64,000 nt of DNA from Polyangiaceae bacterium. GTDB lineage: Bacteria > Myxococcota_A > Polyangia > Polyangiales > Polyangiaceae. The DNA lies in NCBI GenBank assembly GCA_015075635.1, contig JABTUA010000002.1, positions 2,670,708 through 2,734,707 of the forward strand, read 5' to 3'. The translations under genes were made by a program, and so were the position numbers. A model generated the notes under the pieces. The model had not been told where the DNA came from and ran no database searches. It saw only the letters and a program-made list of their open reading frames with translations. Shown one piece after another: positions 1-9,155 of the stretch. Each line of letters begins with the position of its first letter. The first letter of the stretch is position 1.

Positions 1-188
1 TTCACCTTGGGAAGCATGATGTCCAGGATCACGAGCGACACCTCGGGCGAGCGTGCCACGGAGAGCCCGGTCTCGCCGTCAGTGGCCACGACGACCTCGT
101 AGCCTTCGGCTTCCAGGTTCATGCGCAGTCCGAGCGTGATGCTCTCGTCGTCCTCGACGACCAGGATGCGTTTCTTGGGCTCAGCCAT
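1..188 (-). CDS. Two-component response regulator, N-terminal part (cut by window edge)
   Basis: The first 62 residues form the start of a CheY-like receiver domain: strand 1 ([12 protein letters not shown]) carries the acidic pair, and the motif [10 protein letters not shown] contains the likely phosphoacceptor Asp. The remainder, including any output domain, lies outside the window, so the effector type is unknown; an OmpR-type DNA-binding domain would be usual. The ATG (188-186) lies inside the end of the upstream sensor kinase gene, whose TGA is at 183-181. This 8-nt overlap implies translational coupling and makes the two a cognate pair. Confidence in the receiver call is high. Confidence 0.88.
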   Translation of the reverse strand, partial: MAEPKKRILVVEDDESITLGLRMNLEAEGYEVVVATDGETGLSVARSPEVSLVILDIMLPKV

Positions 189-1125
189 CGCCTGCCGACT
201 CCGTGGCCTGACCCGAACCGGGGGCCGGTTTCCGGGATAACACGATCGAGAACGCGCTGCCTCGACCCGGTGCGCTCGTGAGCTCGATGCGCCCGCGGTG
301 CGCTTTCACCACGTGTTTGACGATCGCCAGGCCCAAGCCCGAGCCCTCGCGCTCCCGAGAGAGCCGGTCGTCGACGCGGTAGAACTTCTCGAAAATGCGC
401 GCGTGCTCCCGCTGCTCGAGGCCCTGACCGTTGTCCCTCACGACGAAGCGCACGTCTCGCGGCCCGGCTTCCACGCTGAAGTGAATCTCCGGAGGATCGC
501 CCCCGTACTTGACCGCGTTGGTCAACAGGTTGAGGAGCGCGTCCGAGAGCGCGGCGCGGTCCGCGTCCACGAACGCGTCCTCTTCGGGGAGCTGCACCTC
601 GAACGTGGCCTTGCGCCGCTCGAGCACGGGCCGGAACGCCGAGCTGGCCTGGGCGACGACGTCCTTGGCGCTGGCACGAGCGATGGTGAACTCCTTGCGC
701 CCGCTCTCCATGCGACCCCAGTCGAGCAGGCGATCGATCAGCTCTTGGAGCCGCATGCTCTCTCGGGTGAGCCCTTCGATGCACTTGTCCTCGGCTTCCA
801 CGTCGCCGCGCCTGAGCGCGAGAGTTTCGGCGAAGAGCCGGATCGAGGTGAGCGGCGTACGCAGCTCGTGGGACACCTTGGAGACGAAGTCGCTCTGGAG
901 CATGGACAGGCTGGCTTCTCGCCTCACGAACACCCAGACCAGGATGACGCCGGTGACGGAGGCCCCGCTGAAGCTGACCACGAGGATGCCCATCAGCAGG
1001 TTGGCCTGCATCTCGCCGAGGAAGAGCAGGACCGCGCCCACTGTGAGCAGGAGCGCGGTGGGCACGACGATGAGCGAGACGAGCAGGATGACGATCCTGC
1101 GGTAGCCGAGCTCCCGAGACGCCAT
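181..1125 (-). CDS. Membrane sensor histidine kinase
   Basis: This 314-residue protein has two transmembrane stretches near residues 11-36 and 42-67 with only a few residues between them, so it has almost no periplasmic sensor and probably senses through the membrane or a partner. The dimerisation box [12 protein letters not shown] puts the phosphoacceptor at about His86. An HATPase_c domain follows, with N box ([12 protein letters not shown]), G1 (VRDNGQGL), F box ([10 protein letters not shown]) and G2 ([11 protein letters not shown]), so it should be catalytically competent. Its ATG overlaps the stop of the debranching enzyme gene by one base (TGATG), and its own stop overlaps the response regulator start. 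It therefore appears to be the fourth gene of a metabolic operon, which is an odd setting for a two-component system. Confidence 0.93.
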   Translation of the reverse strand: MASRELGYRRIVILLVSLIVVPTALLLTVGAVLLFLGEMQANLLMGILVVSFSGASVTGVILVWVFVRREASLSMLQSDFVSKVSHELRTPLTSIRLFAETLALRRGDVEAEDKCIEGLTRESMRLQELIDRLLDWGRMESGRKEFTIARASAKDVVAQASSAFRPVLERRKATFEVQLPEEDAFVDADRAALSDALLNLLTNAVKYGGDPPEIHFSVEAGPRDVRFVVRDNGQGLEQREHARIFEKFYRVDDRLSREREGSGLGLAIVKHVVKAHRGRIELTSAPGRGSAFSIVLSRKPAPGSGQATESAGDG

Positions 1126-3128
1126 CAGCCGACCGCCAAGTCCACCTTCAACGCTGCCAGGAGCAGCGCAGAGCTCCAGGCCTGCGCGGGGCAGCCCCGC
1201 CAGCGGTGCGGCTCTTCGCCGTCCGCGATCTGCGCGACGTGCCCCAGCACCGGGCCGCCTTGGACCGCGCGCTCGACCAGCTCCGAGAGCTCGGCCCGGA
1301 CGTCTTCGTCGCCCGGGTTCTGCGCCCGCACGGCGCGGATGTAGAACCCGAGCAAGAAGGGCCAGGCCGAGCCCTGGTGCAGGGCGCGTTCACGCTCGTT
1401 CAGGCTTCCTTCGTAGTGGCCTTCGAAGGCGCGGTCCTCGCTGCTCAGCGTGCGGATGCCGCGCGGGGTCAGGAGCTCCGTGCGCACCTTGGCCAGGACG
1501 GCGTCGGCCTGCCAGGGCTCGAAGAGCTCCGGCGCGACGGCCAGCGCGATCAGCGCGTTGGGCCGAACGCTGGCGTCGGCCCACGACTCCGCGCTGGCTC
1601 GCTCCGCGCTCATGTCGTCGAAGGGATAGTCGGTCTCGTTGCACCAAAAGCGCGCCGAGAACCCCGCGAGGACGGCGTCGCGGCAGGCCTCCGCCGCCCG
1701 AGCGAGCTCGGCGTGGCCGTAGTAGCGCGCCCACGCTGCCAGCGTTCGACAGGCGCTGAACCAGAGGGCCTGATGTTCCACGGCGAGACCGTTGCGCGGC
1801 GTGACCGGCACGGCGCCGGTGCGCGCGTCCATCCATGTCCCCGGCTCCGGCGGCTCCGTGAAGACGAATCCTTCGGGGCTGAGCCCCGCACCGTGCGGCC
1901 GGCGCCGACCCCTGAGCCGGAGGAAGGCCCGCAAGAGGCCAGGGTAGACTCGGGTCTTCACGAAGGGGTCATCGAGCCCGATCGAGTCGGCGAGCGCCCG
2001 CGCCGCCTCGAACAACCAGAGCGTGGCATCCGGAGAAGGGACGCGCGGCCCGGTCGTGGCCGACGGGACCTCCCTCGGTAGGAGCCCGGCTCGCAGGAGC
2101 TGGAGTGCCGCCGCGAGCGAGGCCGTCGCCTGGGACAGGCGGCCTCGAGCGAGGTAGGTGCCGCGAAACGCGATCAGCCAGTCCCTGAGGGGCGCGCCCA
2201 GCCACGGGTAGCCAGCGACGATCGCGGGCCGGGAGCACGCGTCGCTGCTGAAGCTGTCGCACGCGACCGACAGCGTGCGCACGGTGCTCGGCGTCGCGGC
2301 GCCGGGATCGAGCGACAACAAGTGCTCGCGCGCCTCCGCCATGAGCTCCTCCGGCGTCGCGCTCGGTAGCCCACCCACGCCGACCACGAGATAGGCGTGG
2401 GAGTCCGGATCGAGCGTCAGCTCGAAGGTGCCCGGCGTCCACATGTCCTCCTGGAAATCGGAGTAGCGCCGGAGGTCCTCTCCGTATTCGAACCGCCGCC
2501 ACCAGTCCGGCGAGCCCATGAACACGCCGCGGTGACCGAACACGATGGGCGGCAACGCGAGGATGGGTTGGACCTCGACCTCGTTGGCACGCAGAGTCAC
2601 CTTCTGCTTCATTCCGCCGTGCTCCCGCGCCAGGTGCTCGAGCGGGCGGAGCGGCATCAGCGGCATCAACGACATGCGCGCCGGCGAGCCCCCGGCCCAA
2701 TGGTAGCGCAGAACCACGGCGTTCTTGCCGCGCGCCAGCGCCACGGTACGCTCGAGCGTGCCCTTGCCAAGCCGGTAGAGCCAGCGCGGGAGCGGGTCTT
2801 GCGCGAAGGTTCGGAGGTTCCGATAGCCGAGCGTGGGCGCGACTCCTGGGAACTGATGGGTCGCGAGCTTGAAGGTGCGATCGGCGACGGTCACCGTCGT
2901 CTCGGCGTGACTCAGGATGACGTAGCGACCGAGCGGCGGCTCGAGAGCGGCGACCAAAAGGCCGTGATGCCGTCGCGTGTGCATGAGCGCGAGCGTGCTC
3001 ATGGCGTAGGCCCCGGCCCCGTTGGTGTGCAGGAACTCGCGCTCCGCTCGCTCGAGCTCGCCGTCGATGGCGACGGCGGGCCAGGGTCCGTCACGCGGCC
3101 CCTCCCAGCGCGGCCCGCGGTGGCTCAT
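1125..3128 (-). CDS. Glycogen debranching enzyme (amylo-alpha-1,6-glucosidase type)
   Basis: The 667-residue protein resembles archaeal/bacterial-type glycogen debranching enzymes, which remove alpha-1,6 branches in the cytoplasm. The N-terminal half matches the GDE_N-type beta domain (for example GTFELTLDPDSHAYLVV). The C-terminal half is an (alpha/alpha)6-barrel with family hallmarks: IVAGYPWLGAPLRDWLIAF near residue 300 (compare the usual AGYPWF..WGRD, with the catalytic Asp), SPDATLWLFEA, and ALHQGSAWPFLLG near the C-terminus. The usual WGRD is APLRD here, keeping the Arg-Asp. The start ATG overlaps the aroE stop by 4 nt. No other glycogen gene lies nearby, so the operon context does not explain its regulation. 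Family assignment is good; the exact substrate is inferred. Confidence 0.85.
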   Translation of the reverse strand: MSHRGPRWEGPRDGPWPAVAIDGELERAEREFLHTNGAGAYAMSTLALMHTRRHHGLLVAALEPPLGRYVILSHAETTVTVADRTFKLATHQFPGVAPTLGYRNLRTFAQDPLPRWLYRLGKGTLERTVALARGKNAVVLRYHWAGGSPARMSLMPLMPLRPLEHLAREHGGMKQKVTLRANEVEVQPILALPPIVFGHRGVFMGSPDWWRRFEYGEDLRRYSDFQEDMWTPGTFELTLDPDSHAYLVVGVGGLPSATPEELMAEAREHLLSLDPGAATPSTVRTLSVACDSFSSDACSRPAIVAGYPWLGAPLRDWLIAFRGTYLARGRLSQATASLAAALQLLRAGLLPREVPSATTGPRVPSPDATLWLFEAARALADSIGLDDPFVKTRVYPGLLRAFLRLRGRRRPHGAGLSPEGFVFTEPPEPGTWMDARTGAVPVTPRNGLAVEHQALWFSACRTLAAWARYYGHAELARAAEACRDAVLAGFSARFWCNETDYPFDDMSAERASAESWADASVRPNALIALAVAPELFEPWQADAVLAKVRTELLTPRGIRTLSSEDRAFEGHYEGSLNERERALHQGSAWPFLLGFYIRAVRAQNPGDEDVRAELSELVERAVQGGPVLGHVAQIADGEEPHRWRGCPAQAWSSALLLAALKVDLAVG

Positions 3129-3985
3129 GCCTGCTCCCGCTGCTCGAGCGCTCCGAGCGCCGCGGCCCGCATCGCAGCGATGGGCGGCTCGACGCCGAGC
3201 CAGATGCGAATGGCCGCCGCGGCCTGACCCACGAGCATGCCCAGGCCCCCGCGAGCGCGGAGCCCCCTACCCCGGGCAGCCTCCAGGAACGGCGTCACGG
3301 CCGGGGTGTAGACCACGTCGTAGGCCAGCGCGGAAGCCGGAACGCGCTCCCAGGGGATCAGCTCGGCGATCCCTTCGCCGGGGGGGCCCCCACTCATGCC
3401 GGCGCTGGTGGCCTGGATCAGGACATCCGCGCTGCAAACGGCGTCCGAGAGCGCAGAAATCGCGTGCGGGTCGTCGGGCCAAGAGCAGCAGCGCGCGCCC
3501 ATGCGGGCGAACAGCTCCTCGGAGGCCTCCGTCCGGCGGCGCGCCACCACGGTGATGTCACGCAGGCCGCGGGCACGGCAGGCGCTGACCGCAGCACGGG
3601 CGGCGCCGCCCGCGCCGACCACGAGCGCCGAGGTGGCTCCCGGCGCGTATTGCGCGAGCTCCTCGATCAGTGCGTCGACGTCGGTGTTGAAGGCGACGAG
3701 CTCGCCGTGCAGCGCGGCGAGCACGTTGGCCGCCTCGGTCTCGCGCGCCCAAGCGTCGGCTTCGTCCGCCAGCTCGAGCGCGCGGCCCTTGTGGGGCAAG
3801 GTGACGTTCGCGCCGGCGATGGCTCCGCGGCGGATCTCGGCGACCGCGGCCACCAACGCAGCGTCGTCCGGACAGTCCACGAGCTCGTAGCGGTGCGCAA
3901 GACCGAGCGCCCGGTAGGCGGCCGCGTGGATCGCCGGTGACAGCGAGTGGGACACGGGGTGACCGAGCAGAACGAAGCGGCTCAT
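3125..3985 (-). CDS. aroE: Shikimate dehydrogenase
   Basis: AroE reduces 3-dehydroshikimate to shikimate with NADPH in the aromatic amino-acid pathway. At 286 residues it has normal length. The shikimate-binding motif near the N-terminus (GHPVSHSLSPAIHAAAY), the GANVTLPHKGRA segment with the catalytic Lys, the NTDVDALI substrate motif, the nucleotide-binding loop VVGAGGAARAAV and the C-terminal GLGMLVGQAAAAI are all present. The gene is the second in the minus-strand operon: its ATG overlaps the xseA TGA by 4 nt (ATGA), and its own stop overlaps the debranching enzyme start by 4 nt. No other aro genes are in the window. Confidence 0.97.
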   Translation of the reverse strand: MSRFVLLGHPVSHSLSPAIHAAAYRALGLAHRYELVDCPDDAALVAAVAEIRRGAIAGANVTLPHKGRALELADEADAWARETEAANVLAALHGELVAFNTDVDALIEELAQYAPGATSALVVGAGGAARAAVSACRARGLRDITVVARRRTEASEELFARMGARCCSWPDDPHAISALSDAVCSADVLIQATSAGMSGGPPGEGIAELIPWERVPASALAYDVVYTPAVTPFLEAARGRGLRARGGLGMLVGQAAAAIRIWLGVEPPIAAMRAAALGALEQREQA

Positions 3986-5331
3986 GACGCAGTATCGCCG
4001 GGCTCCGTGCCCGTGACCCGGGCCGCGATGCGACCGTCGTGCACGCGAACGGAGATCTCGTCGCCGGCGACGACCTCGCTGGCGGCTCGGAGCGCGCGAC
4101 CGTCCGCGCGAGTCGCGATGGCGTAGCCACGCGCCAGCACGGCCAACGGCGACAGCGCCGAGAGGCGGGCTGCCAGCTCGCCGAGCCCTGCGCGCGAGCG
4201 GCCGAACCGGACCGCCGACGCGGCCTCGAGCCGCGTGAGGAGCGGGGTCAGCCGAGCCTCCGCTTGGGCCAGCACCGCGCGGGGGTGCCGCGCGGACAGG
4301 CGCCGTTCGGCCTCCGTCAGCGCCGCCCGACGGCGCGCGAAGCTCTTCAGCGTGACGCGCTCGATGCGCGCCCTGAGCTCGTCGAGACCTTGTTGGCGCA
4401 CGGCGATCACGAACCGCGGGTCCGAGAGTCGGGCGCGCAAGCGCTCGATCCGCGAGCGCTCCTCCAGCAAGCGCCCCTGCACGGCGTGGAGCAGGTGCCG
4501 GCGTTGCCGGGAGAGCAGCTGCCTGCGCGCCTCGGCGTCCGGGATGACCAGCTCGGCGGCCTGCGACGGCGTCGCCGCTCGGAGGTCGGCCGCGAGATCC
4601 GCCAGCGTGACGTCGATCTCGTGGCCCACGGCGCTGACCACCGGCACCCGGGTCGAGGCGATGCGCCGCACCACGCGCTCGTCGTTGAAGGCCATCAGAT
4701 CCTCGCCCGAGCCGCCGCCGCGCCCGACGATGAGCACGTCGAGCCCCGGGTAGCGCTCGATCAGGTCCAGCGCCCGCACGATGCTCTCGGGCGCGGAGTC
4801 ACCCTGCACTAGGGCCGGGCTCAGCACCAACCGCGCGCCGCCGCGTCGGAAGGCGACCGTACGGATGTCGTGAAAGGCGGCGCCTGCCGAGCTCGTCACC
4901 ACCCCGACGACGCGGGGCTCCAGGGGCAGCGCGCGCTTGCGCTCGGGTGCGAACAGCCCCTCCTCGGCCAGACGGGCCTTCAGCTTCTCCAGTGCCTCGA
5001 GCAGCGCGCCCCGCCCCGCCGGCCGGAGCGTCTCGGCCACCAGCTGAAGCCGGCCGCGCGGCGCCCAGAGCGTGGCCCGGCCGAGGAGCTGCACCCTCGC
5101 CCCCTCCGAGAGGTGCCGCCGCGCGCGCAGCGCGTTCATGCGGTACATCACGCACTCGACCACGGCGTCCTCGCGCTCGTCCTTCAGCGTGAAGTAGGCG
5201 TGGCCGCTGGACGCGACCTTGAGCGAGGTGATCTCGCCCTCCACCCACTCGCGGCCGGTGACCGACTCGACGGCGCGCTTCAGCCGCCGATCGAGCTCCG
5301 CGACGCCGATGACCTCCTCGGGACCCGCCAC
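3982..5331 (-). CDS. xseA: Exodeoxyribonuclease VII large subunit
   Basis: This 449-residue protein is the large subunit of exonuclease VII, which degrades single-stranded DNA in the cytoplasm. The N-terminal OB-fold (EVIGVAELDRRLKRAVE, then VEGEITSLKVASSGHAYFTL) and the catalytic domain (VGVVTSSAGAAFHDI, LIVGRGGGSGEDLMAFNDE, VVSAVGHEIDVTLADLAADLRAATPSQAAE, cited here in parts) match the family closely. A long coiled-coil arm follows, and the C-terminal ARGYAIATRADGR segment is typical. The start is GTG (5331-5329). The small subunit gene xseB, often adjacent, is not seen. It is the promoter-proximal gene of the xseA-aroE-debranching enzyme-kinase-regulator operon. Confidence 0.97.
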   Translation of the reverse strand: MAGPEEVIGVAELDRRLKRAVESVTGREWVEGEITSLKVASSGHAYFTLKDEREDAVVECVMYRMNALRARRHLSEGARVQLLGRATLWAPRGRLQLVAETLRPAGRGALLEALEKLKARLAEEGLFAPERKRALPLEPRVVGVVTSSAGAAFHDIRTVAFRRGGARLVLSPALVQGDSAPESIVRALDLIERYPGLDVLIVGRGGGSGEDLMAFNDERVVRRIASTRVPVVSAVGHEIDVTLADLAADLRAATPSQAAELVIPDAEARRQLLSRQRRHLLHAVQGRLLEERSRIERLRARLSDPRFVIAVRQQGLDELRARIERVTLKSFARRRAALTEAERRLSARHPRAVLAQAEARLTPLLTRLEAASAVRFGRSRAGLGELAARLSALSPLAVLARGYAIATRADGRALRAASEVVAGDEISVRVHDGRIAARVTGTEPGDTAS

Positions 5332-5382
5332 GGCGGCGGTTATAGCGCGGTTCGCCGGGACTGGTATCCTCGGCCGCCCGAC

Positions 5383-5529
5383 ATGCCCAACTGGCTCTAC
5401 GTCGCAGCATGCGTGGTGCTGCCCGCCGTCTGGGGAGTGCTGATGTACTTCGCGTTCGGCGCGCTCGAGCGGCGGCGCAAGAAGAACGCGAGGCGGGACG
5501 CTCCCCCACCCATCGACTACTCGATCTGA
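5383..5529 (+). CDS. Small membrane protein of unknown function
   Basis: A 48-residue ORF starts at ATG 5383 and encodes one hydrophobic helix (about residues 3-26), then a basic stretch (ERRRKKNARR) and a short Pro-rich tail. This arrangement predicts a single-pass inner-membrane protein with its C-terminus in the cytoplasm. Its TGA overlaps the ATG of the TauE/SafE permease by one base (TGATG), which supports translation and suggests that it acts with, or helps express, the permease. I do not recognise a family. It is divergent from xseA, with about 50 bp between the two starts. Confidence 0.6.
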   Translation: MPNWLYVAACVVLPAVWGVLMYFAFGALERRRKKNARRDAPPPIDYSI

Positions 5530-6419
5530 TGCTGGTCGCCGGCCAAGAGGTGAGCCTGCTCGCGCTGATCGCGCTCGGCGTGGTCGTGGGCTTCGTGGCC
5601 GGCCTGTTCGGCATCGGCGGCGGCTTCATCTTGACGCCGCTCTTGTCGGTGGTGCTGGGGATCCCGCTGCCCATCGCCATCGGTAGCGGCCTGTGCCAGA
5701 TGGTCGGCACCGCAACCGTCGCCTACCTCAAGCACCAGAAGCTCGGGCAAGGCGAGCCGCGCTTCGACTGGCTGATGCTCGGAGGCTCGCTGCTCGGCGT
5801 GTCGGCGGGGGCGAGGACCGTCGCCTTCCTGGAGGCGCAGGGAGACGTCAGCCTGCTCGGTGGCAGCCTGCCCATGGCGACGCTGGTGCTCTACGCCGCC
5901 TACATCGTGTTCCTGCTCGGCTCGGCGGCGAGCCTCATGCGTCGCTCGCAGGGCACGGTCGAAGCGCTCTCCTACGTGCGCCGCGGTCCCTTCGCCCGCG
6001 CCGCGCTGCCGCCCTACGTGGACCTGCCGCGGGTTCCGCTCACGCGAGTCTCGGCGCCGGTCATCGCCTACCTCGGCCTCGCGCTCGGCTATCTGAGCGG
6101 CCTGCTCGGCCTGGGCGGCGGCATCGCCCTGATGCCGGTCCTGCTCTACGGCTTCGGCTTCCCGATCAAGCAGGCCGCCGGCACCGGTATCCTGGTGCTC
6201 CTCGTGACGTCCGTGAGCGGCACCCTGGCCCACGCCGCGCTCGGCCACGTCAACCTGCCGCTCTCGCTCACCTTGCTGGCCGGAGCGAGCATCAGCGCGC
6301 AGCTCGGCGCGTTGACCACGAATCGCCTGCCGCCGAGCGTGCTGCGACGCGGCCTCGCGGCGTTGATCTTGGTCACCACGGCGGCGCTGCTCTGGGCGCT
6401 GGTTCGGCGCATCGTGTAG
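5529..6419 (+). CDS. TSUP (TauE/SafE) family sulfite/sulfonate-type permease
   Basis: The 296-residue protein has about eight hydrophobic segments arranged as two homologous halves, each with a glycine-rich motif: GLFGIGGGFILTPLL near residue 25 and GLLGLGGGIALMPVLL near residue 195. These duplicated motifs are characteristic of the TauE/SafE (TSUP, DUF81) family of inner-membrane anion permeases that move sulfite, sulfonates, thiosulfate or related organic anions. I placed the start at ATG 5529, which overlaps the stop of the upstream small protein. Cysteine synthase begins 12 bp downstream, so a role in sulfur supply for cysteine synthesis is plausible but inferred. Confidence 0.88.
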   Translation: MLVAGQEVSLLALIALGVVVGFVAGLFGIGGGFILTPLLSVVLGIPLPIAIGSGLCQMVGTATVAYLKHQKLGQGEPRFDWLMLGGSLLGVSAGARTVAFLEAQGDVSLLGGSLPMATLVLYAAYIVFLLGSAASLMRRSQGTVEALSYVRRGPFARAALPPYVDLPRVPLTRVSAPVIAYLGLALGYLSGLLGLGGGIALMPVLLYGFGFPIKQAAGTGILVLLVTSVSGTLAHAALGHVNLPLSLTLLAGASISAQLGALTTNRLPPSVLRRGLAALILVTTAALLWALVRRIV

Positions 6420-6431
6420 GCTCGCCGGACC

Positions 6432-7361
6432 TTGCCCGCATTCGCCAGCATCGCGGACGTGATCGGCGACACCCCGCTCGTGACGCTACCGCGGCTGTCC
6501 CGGGAGCTCGGTGTCTCCATCCAAGCCAAGCTCGAAGGCGTGAACCCCGCCGGCAGCGTCAAGGACCGCATCGCCCGCGCCATGGTGGACGACGCCGAAG
6601 CGAGCGGCAGGCTCCGGCCCGGCGCCACGCTGATCGAGCCGACTAGCGGCAACACCGGCATCGCCTTGGCGATGATCGCCGCCCAGCGCGGCTACCGCCT
6701 GATCCTGACCATGCCCGAGGCGATGAGCCGCGAGCGCGTCCAGCTCTTGCGCGCCTACGGCGCCGAGATCGTGCTGACGCCGGGCACGCTGATGAAGCAC
6801 GCGGTCGAGCAGGCGGAGCAGCTCGGCACGACGACGCCGGGCTCGGTGCTGCTCCGTCAGTTCGAGAACCCGGCGAACCCGCGGGTCCACGCCGAGACCA
6901 CGGCCGAGGAGATCTGGCGAGACACCGCGGGCCGCGTGGACGTGTTCGTCGCCGGCATCGGCACCGGCGGGACCATCAGCGGGGTCGGCAGGGTGCTCAA
7001 GGCGCGGAGCTCGGGCGTGCGGATCGTGGGCGTCGAGCCCAGCGGCGCGGCGGTGCTGTCCGGACGCGCTCCCGCGGGTCATCACATCCAGGGCATCGGC
7101 GCCGGCTTCGTGCCCAAGGTGCTCGATCGCAACGTGCTCGACGAGGTCGTCGCCGTGAGCGAGCAGGACTCCCTCGACGCCGCGCGGCGCCTGGCCCGCA
7201 GCGACGGTGTGCTCTCCGGCTTCAGCGCCGGCGCCGCCATGGCCGCGGTGTTCCGCCTCGCCGCGCGACCCGAGCTCTTTGGCAGGCACTTCGTGGTGGT
7301 CCTGCCCGACACGGGAGAGCGCTACGTCTCCACGCCCCTGTTCGAAGCGATCGCGGGCTGA
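6432..7361 (+). CDS. cysK: Cysteine synthase (O-acetylserine sulfhydrylase)
   Basis: This 309-residue fold-type II PLP enzyme makes cysteine from O-acetylserine and sulfide. The Schiff-base lysine is in NPAGSVKDRIA near residue 40, the substrate loop PTSGNTGIALA near residue 77, the phosphate-binding loop GIGTGGTISGVG near residue 177, and the C-terminal SGFSAGAA segment is present. The start is TTG 6432; no ATG lies close enough to replace it. It probably forms a unit with the upstream permease. A CysM or cystathionine beta-synthase-like specificity cannot be excluded from sequence alone. Its last 40 bp overlap the convergent patatin gene. Confidence 0.94.
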   Translation: MPAFASIADVIGDTPLVTLPRLSRELGVSIQAKLEGVNPAGSVKDRIARAMVDDAEASGRLRPGATLIEPTSGNTGIALAMIAAQRGYRLILTMPEAMSRERVQLLRAYGAEIVLTPGTLMKHAVEQAEQLGTTTPGSVLLRQFENPANPRVHAETTAEEIWRDTAGRVDVFVAGIGTGGTISGVGRVLKARSSGVRIVGVEPSGAAVLSGRAPAGHHIQGIGAGFVPKVLDRNVLDEVVAVSEQDSLDAARRLARSDGVLSGFSAGAAMAAVFRLAARPELFGRHFVVVLPDTGERYVSTPLFEAIAG

Positions 7362-8980
7362 GGCAGCTCCGGCAGCGCCAGCTCCACCCGCCCGCCGGGG
7401 AAGAAGTCTGCGAAGCTCGGCTCGACTACCCGCTCGAGCCGCTCGGCGATCTCGCCGGCGCGCCCGAGGTCGAGCCCCATGCCGTGCACCTCCAGATCGC
7501 CGCGCAGGCGGTGCGTCAGGCGCTTGACGCGCTCGAAGGTCGAGAGGTACGCGCCACGCCAGATCGCCAGGTACGGCCGATGGTCCATCGGGTTCATCGT
7601 GAGCAGGCGCCGCACGCGGTTCGAGGGCAAGAAGGTGTAGGTGCTCACGTGCGGGTGTTTGCGCAGCACCCACTCCCGCGCGTGCTCGAAGCGGGTGTAC
7701 GACAGCGAGCGGATGTCCTGGTCGATGTTGTAGAGCACACCGCGCCGGTGCGCGGTACCCACCACCTGCGACACGTAGGGCACGAACGGATCGATGATGA
7801 ACACCAGGTCGGCGCCGCGCTCGATGGCCTCGACGAAGTTGCTGGTGCGGGTGACGGCGCCGTCTTCGTAGTAGCGGTCCTCGATCTCCACCGCGGCGAA
7901 CGCCGGGTTCACGCTGACCGAGCCCTGGACCGCCACGCTGATGGGAACGGCGTCTCTGCCCTCCGAGCCGAAGACCACGTGGCGCCGTGCGTCCTGGTCC
8001 GAGGCGCCGATGTAGAGCGGCTTCTTCAGGCGGCGAAAGTCGTTCTCCGCCGGGGCGCGCGACAGGATCTCGCGCAGCACCCGCTCGAATCGGTCGGAGC
8101 GAAACGGCGGTCCCACCAGCGACGTGTAGTCGAGCACCAGGTCGTTGAAGCTGGGCAGCGTGCGGTGCCAGGCCAGCTCGTAGGCGGCGTGCCAGAAGAT
8201 GTCGGTGGCGGCCGACAGGCGCTCCGTCATGTCCCGCCAGTTCAGGTGGCTCAAGCGAAAGAGCTGGAGGTCGAGGGGCGGGATGCGCCCGCCGGGATGG
8301 GAAGCGATGGCCGCCATCAGCTCGTCCACCGAGTAACCTGCGCTCAGGATGCCGGTGACCACCGCGCCGGCGCTGATGCCGAAGTACATGTCGAGCCCGG
8401 CGACGCCCGGCGAGATGCAGTCTTCCAGGCACTTCAGCGCGCCGAGCTCGAAGTAGATCCCGGTGATGCCGCCGCCCGACGCCGCCAGCGCCGTCTTGCC
8501 GACGCGGCGACGCGCGGTGAGCTCGACCATCGCGTCGAGCACGCGCCGGGGAAATCCGGCCTCGTCACCGCGCTCCCTGAGCACGTGACCGACGCCGCGC
8601 GCCCCGAGCTCGGTCAGGAGACGATCCGAGCGCTCGTCGTCGCCCTTGACCAGCGCCAAGATGCGGTGGAAGCCGTAGCGAAGCTCGACGTCGGCGGGGC
8701 GGTCGAGCCGGCTCAGCAAGAACTGGGTGCGCGCGGCACAGGCTTCACGGTCCTCCTGCGTGTCCGCGCGTAGATCGAGCAAGAGCAGGTGGAAGTACGC
8801 GCCACCGAGACCTCGCTCGACTCCCTCCGCGCTGGTCTCGACCGAGAGCTCGAGCTCGGTGCCCGCGTGCTCGAGCAGCGGCGGGTCCAGCGACAGCACG
8901 CGCGCCTGGCCGGACAGGCGCTCGAGGCACGTCGCGGGTGGACGCCCCGCCGCGGAGAAGTAGAGGACGCGCTTCGACAC
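7322..8980 (-). CDS. Patatin-like phospholipase with N-terminal regulatory-like domain
   Basis: The 552-residue protein has a patatin domain beginning near residue 165: oxyanion loop ASGGGITGIYFELGAL, nucleophile elbow GISAG (Ser in GxSxG) and the dyad Asp in EDGAV. Such enzymes hydrolyse acyl esters of membrane lipids. The first 150 residues form a separate alpha/beta region with a receiver-like strand (HLLLLDLRAD), possibly regulatory. I chose GTG 8980 because the upstream in-frame extension to 9115 is low-complexity and runs into the intergenic region shared with the biotin carboxylase gene. There is no signal peptide. Its 3' end overlaps cysK tail-to-tail by 40 bp. Confidence 0.88.
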   Translation of the reverse strand: MSKRVLYFSAAGRPPATCLERLSGQARVLSLDPPLLEHAGTELELSVETSAEGVERGLGGAYFHLLLLDLRADTQEDREACAARTQFLLSRLDRPADVELRYGFHRILALVKGDDERSDRLLTELGARGVGHVLRERGDEAGFPRRVLDAMVELTARRRVGKTALAASGGGITGIYFELGALKCLEDCISPGVAGLDMYFGISAGAVVTGILSAGYSVDELMAAIASHPGGRIPPLDLQLFRLSHLNWRDMTERLSAATDIFWHAAYELAWHRTLPSFNDLVLDYTSLVGPPFRSDRFERVLREILSRAPAENDFRRLKKPLYIGASDQDARRHVVFGSEGRDAVPISVAVQGSVSVNPAFAAVEIEDRYYEDGAVTRTSNFVEAIERGADLVFIIDPFVPYVSQVVGTAHRRGVLYNIDQDIRSLSYTRFEHAREWVLRKHPHVSTYTFLPSNRVRRLLTMNPMDHRPYLAIWRGAYLSTFERVKRLTHRLRGDLEVHGMGLDLGRAGEIAERLERVVEPSFADFFPGGRVELALPELPQPAIASNRGVET

Positions 8981-9155
8981 TTGGGGGCATTGTGGCTCCA
9001 CCGGGATTGCTCCGGTAGACGAAAGCTTTTCGCCGGCGCGGCCGATCCACGAGTTGGGCAGTCTTGCCAGGGCCAGAGAACCCGACGGCGCTTCCCCGGC
9101 GCCAGTCAGCAGCACGAACCGCCTCCGCGCGGTTCCATGCTATGGACGCGCCGCC

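Noticed and set aside
5409-5529. Longer start for the TauE/SafE permease.
   Set aside because: The extension overlaps the small membrane protein in another frame and adds a basic non-membrane segment; ATG 5529 gives a normal first helix.
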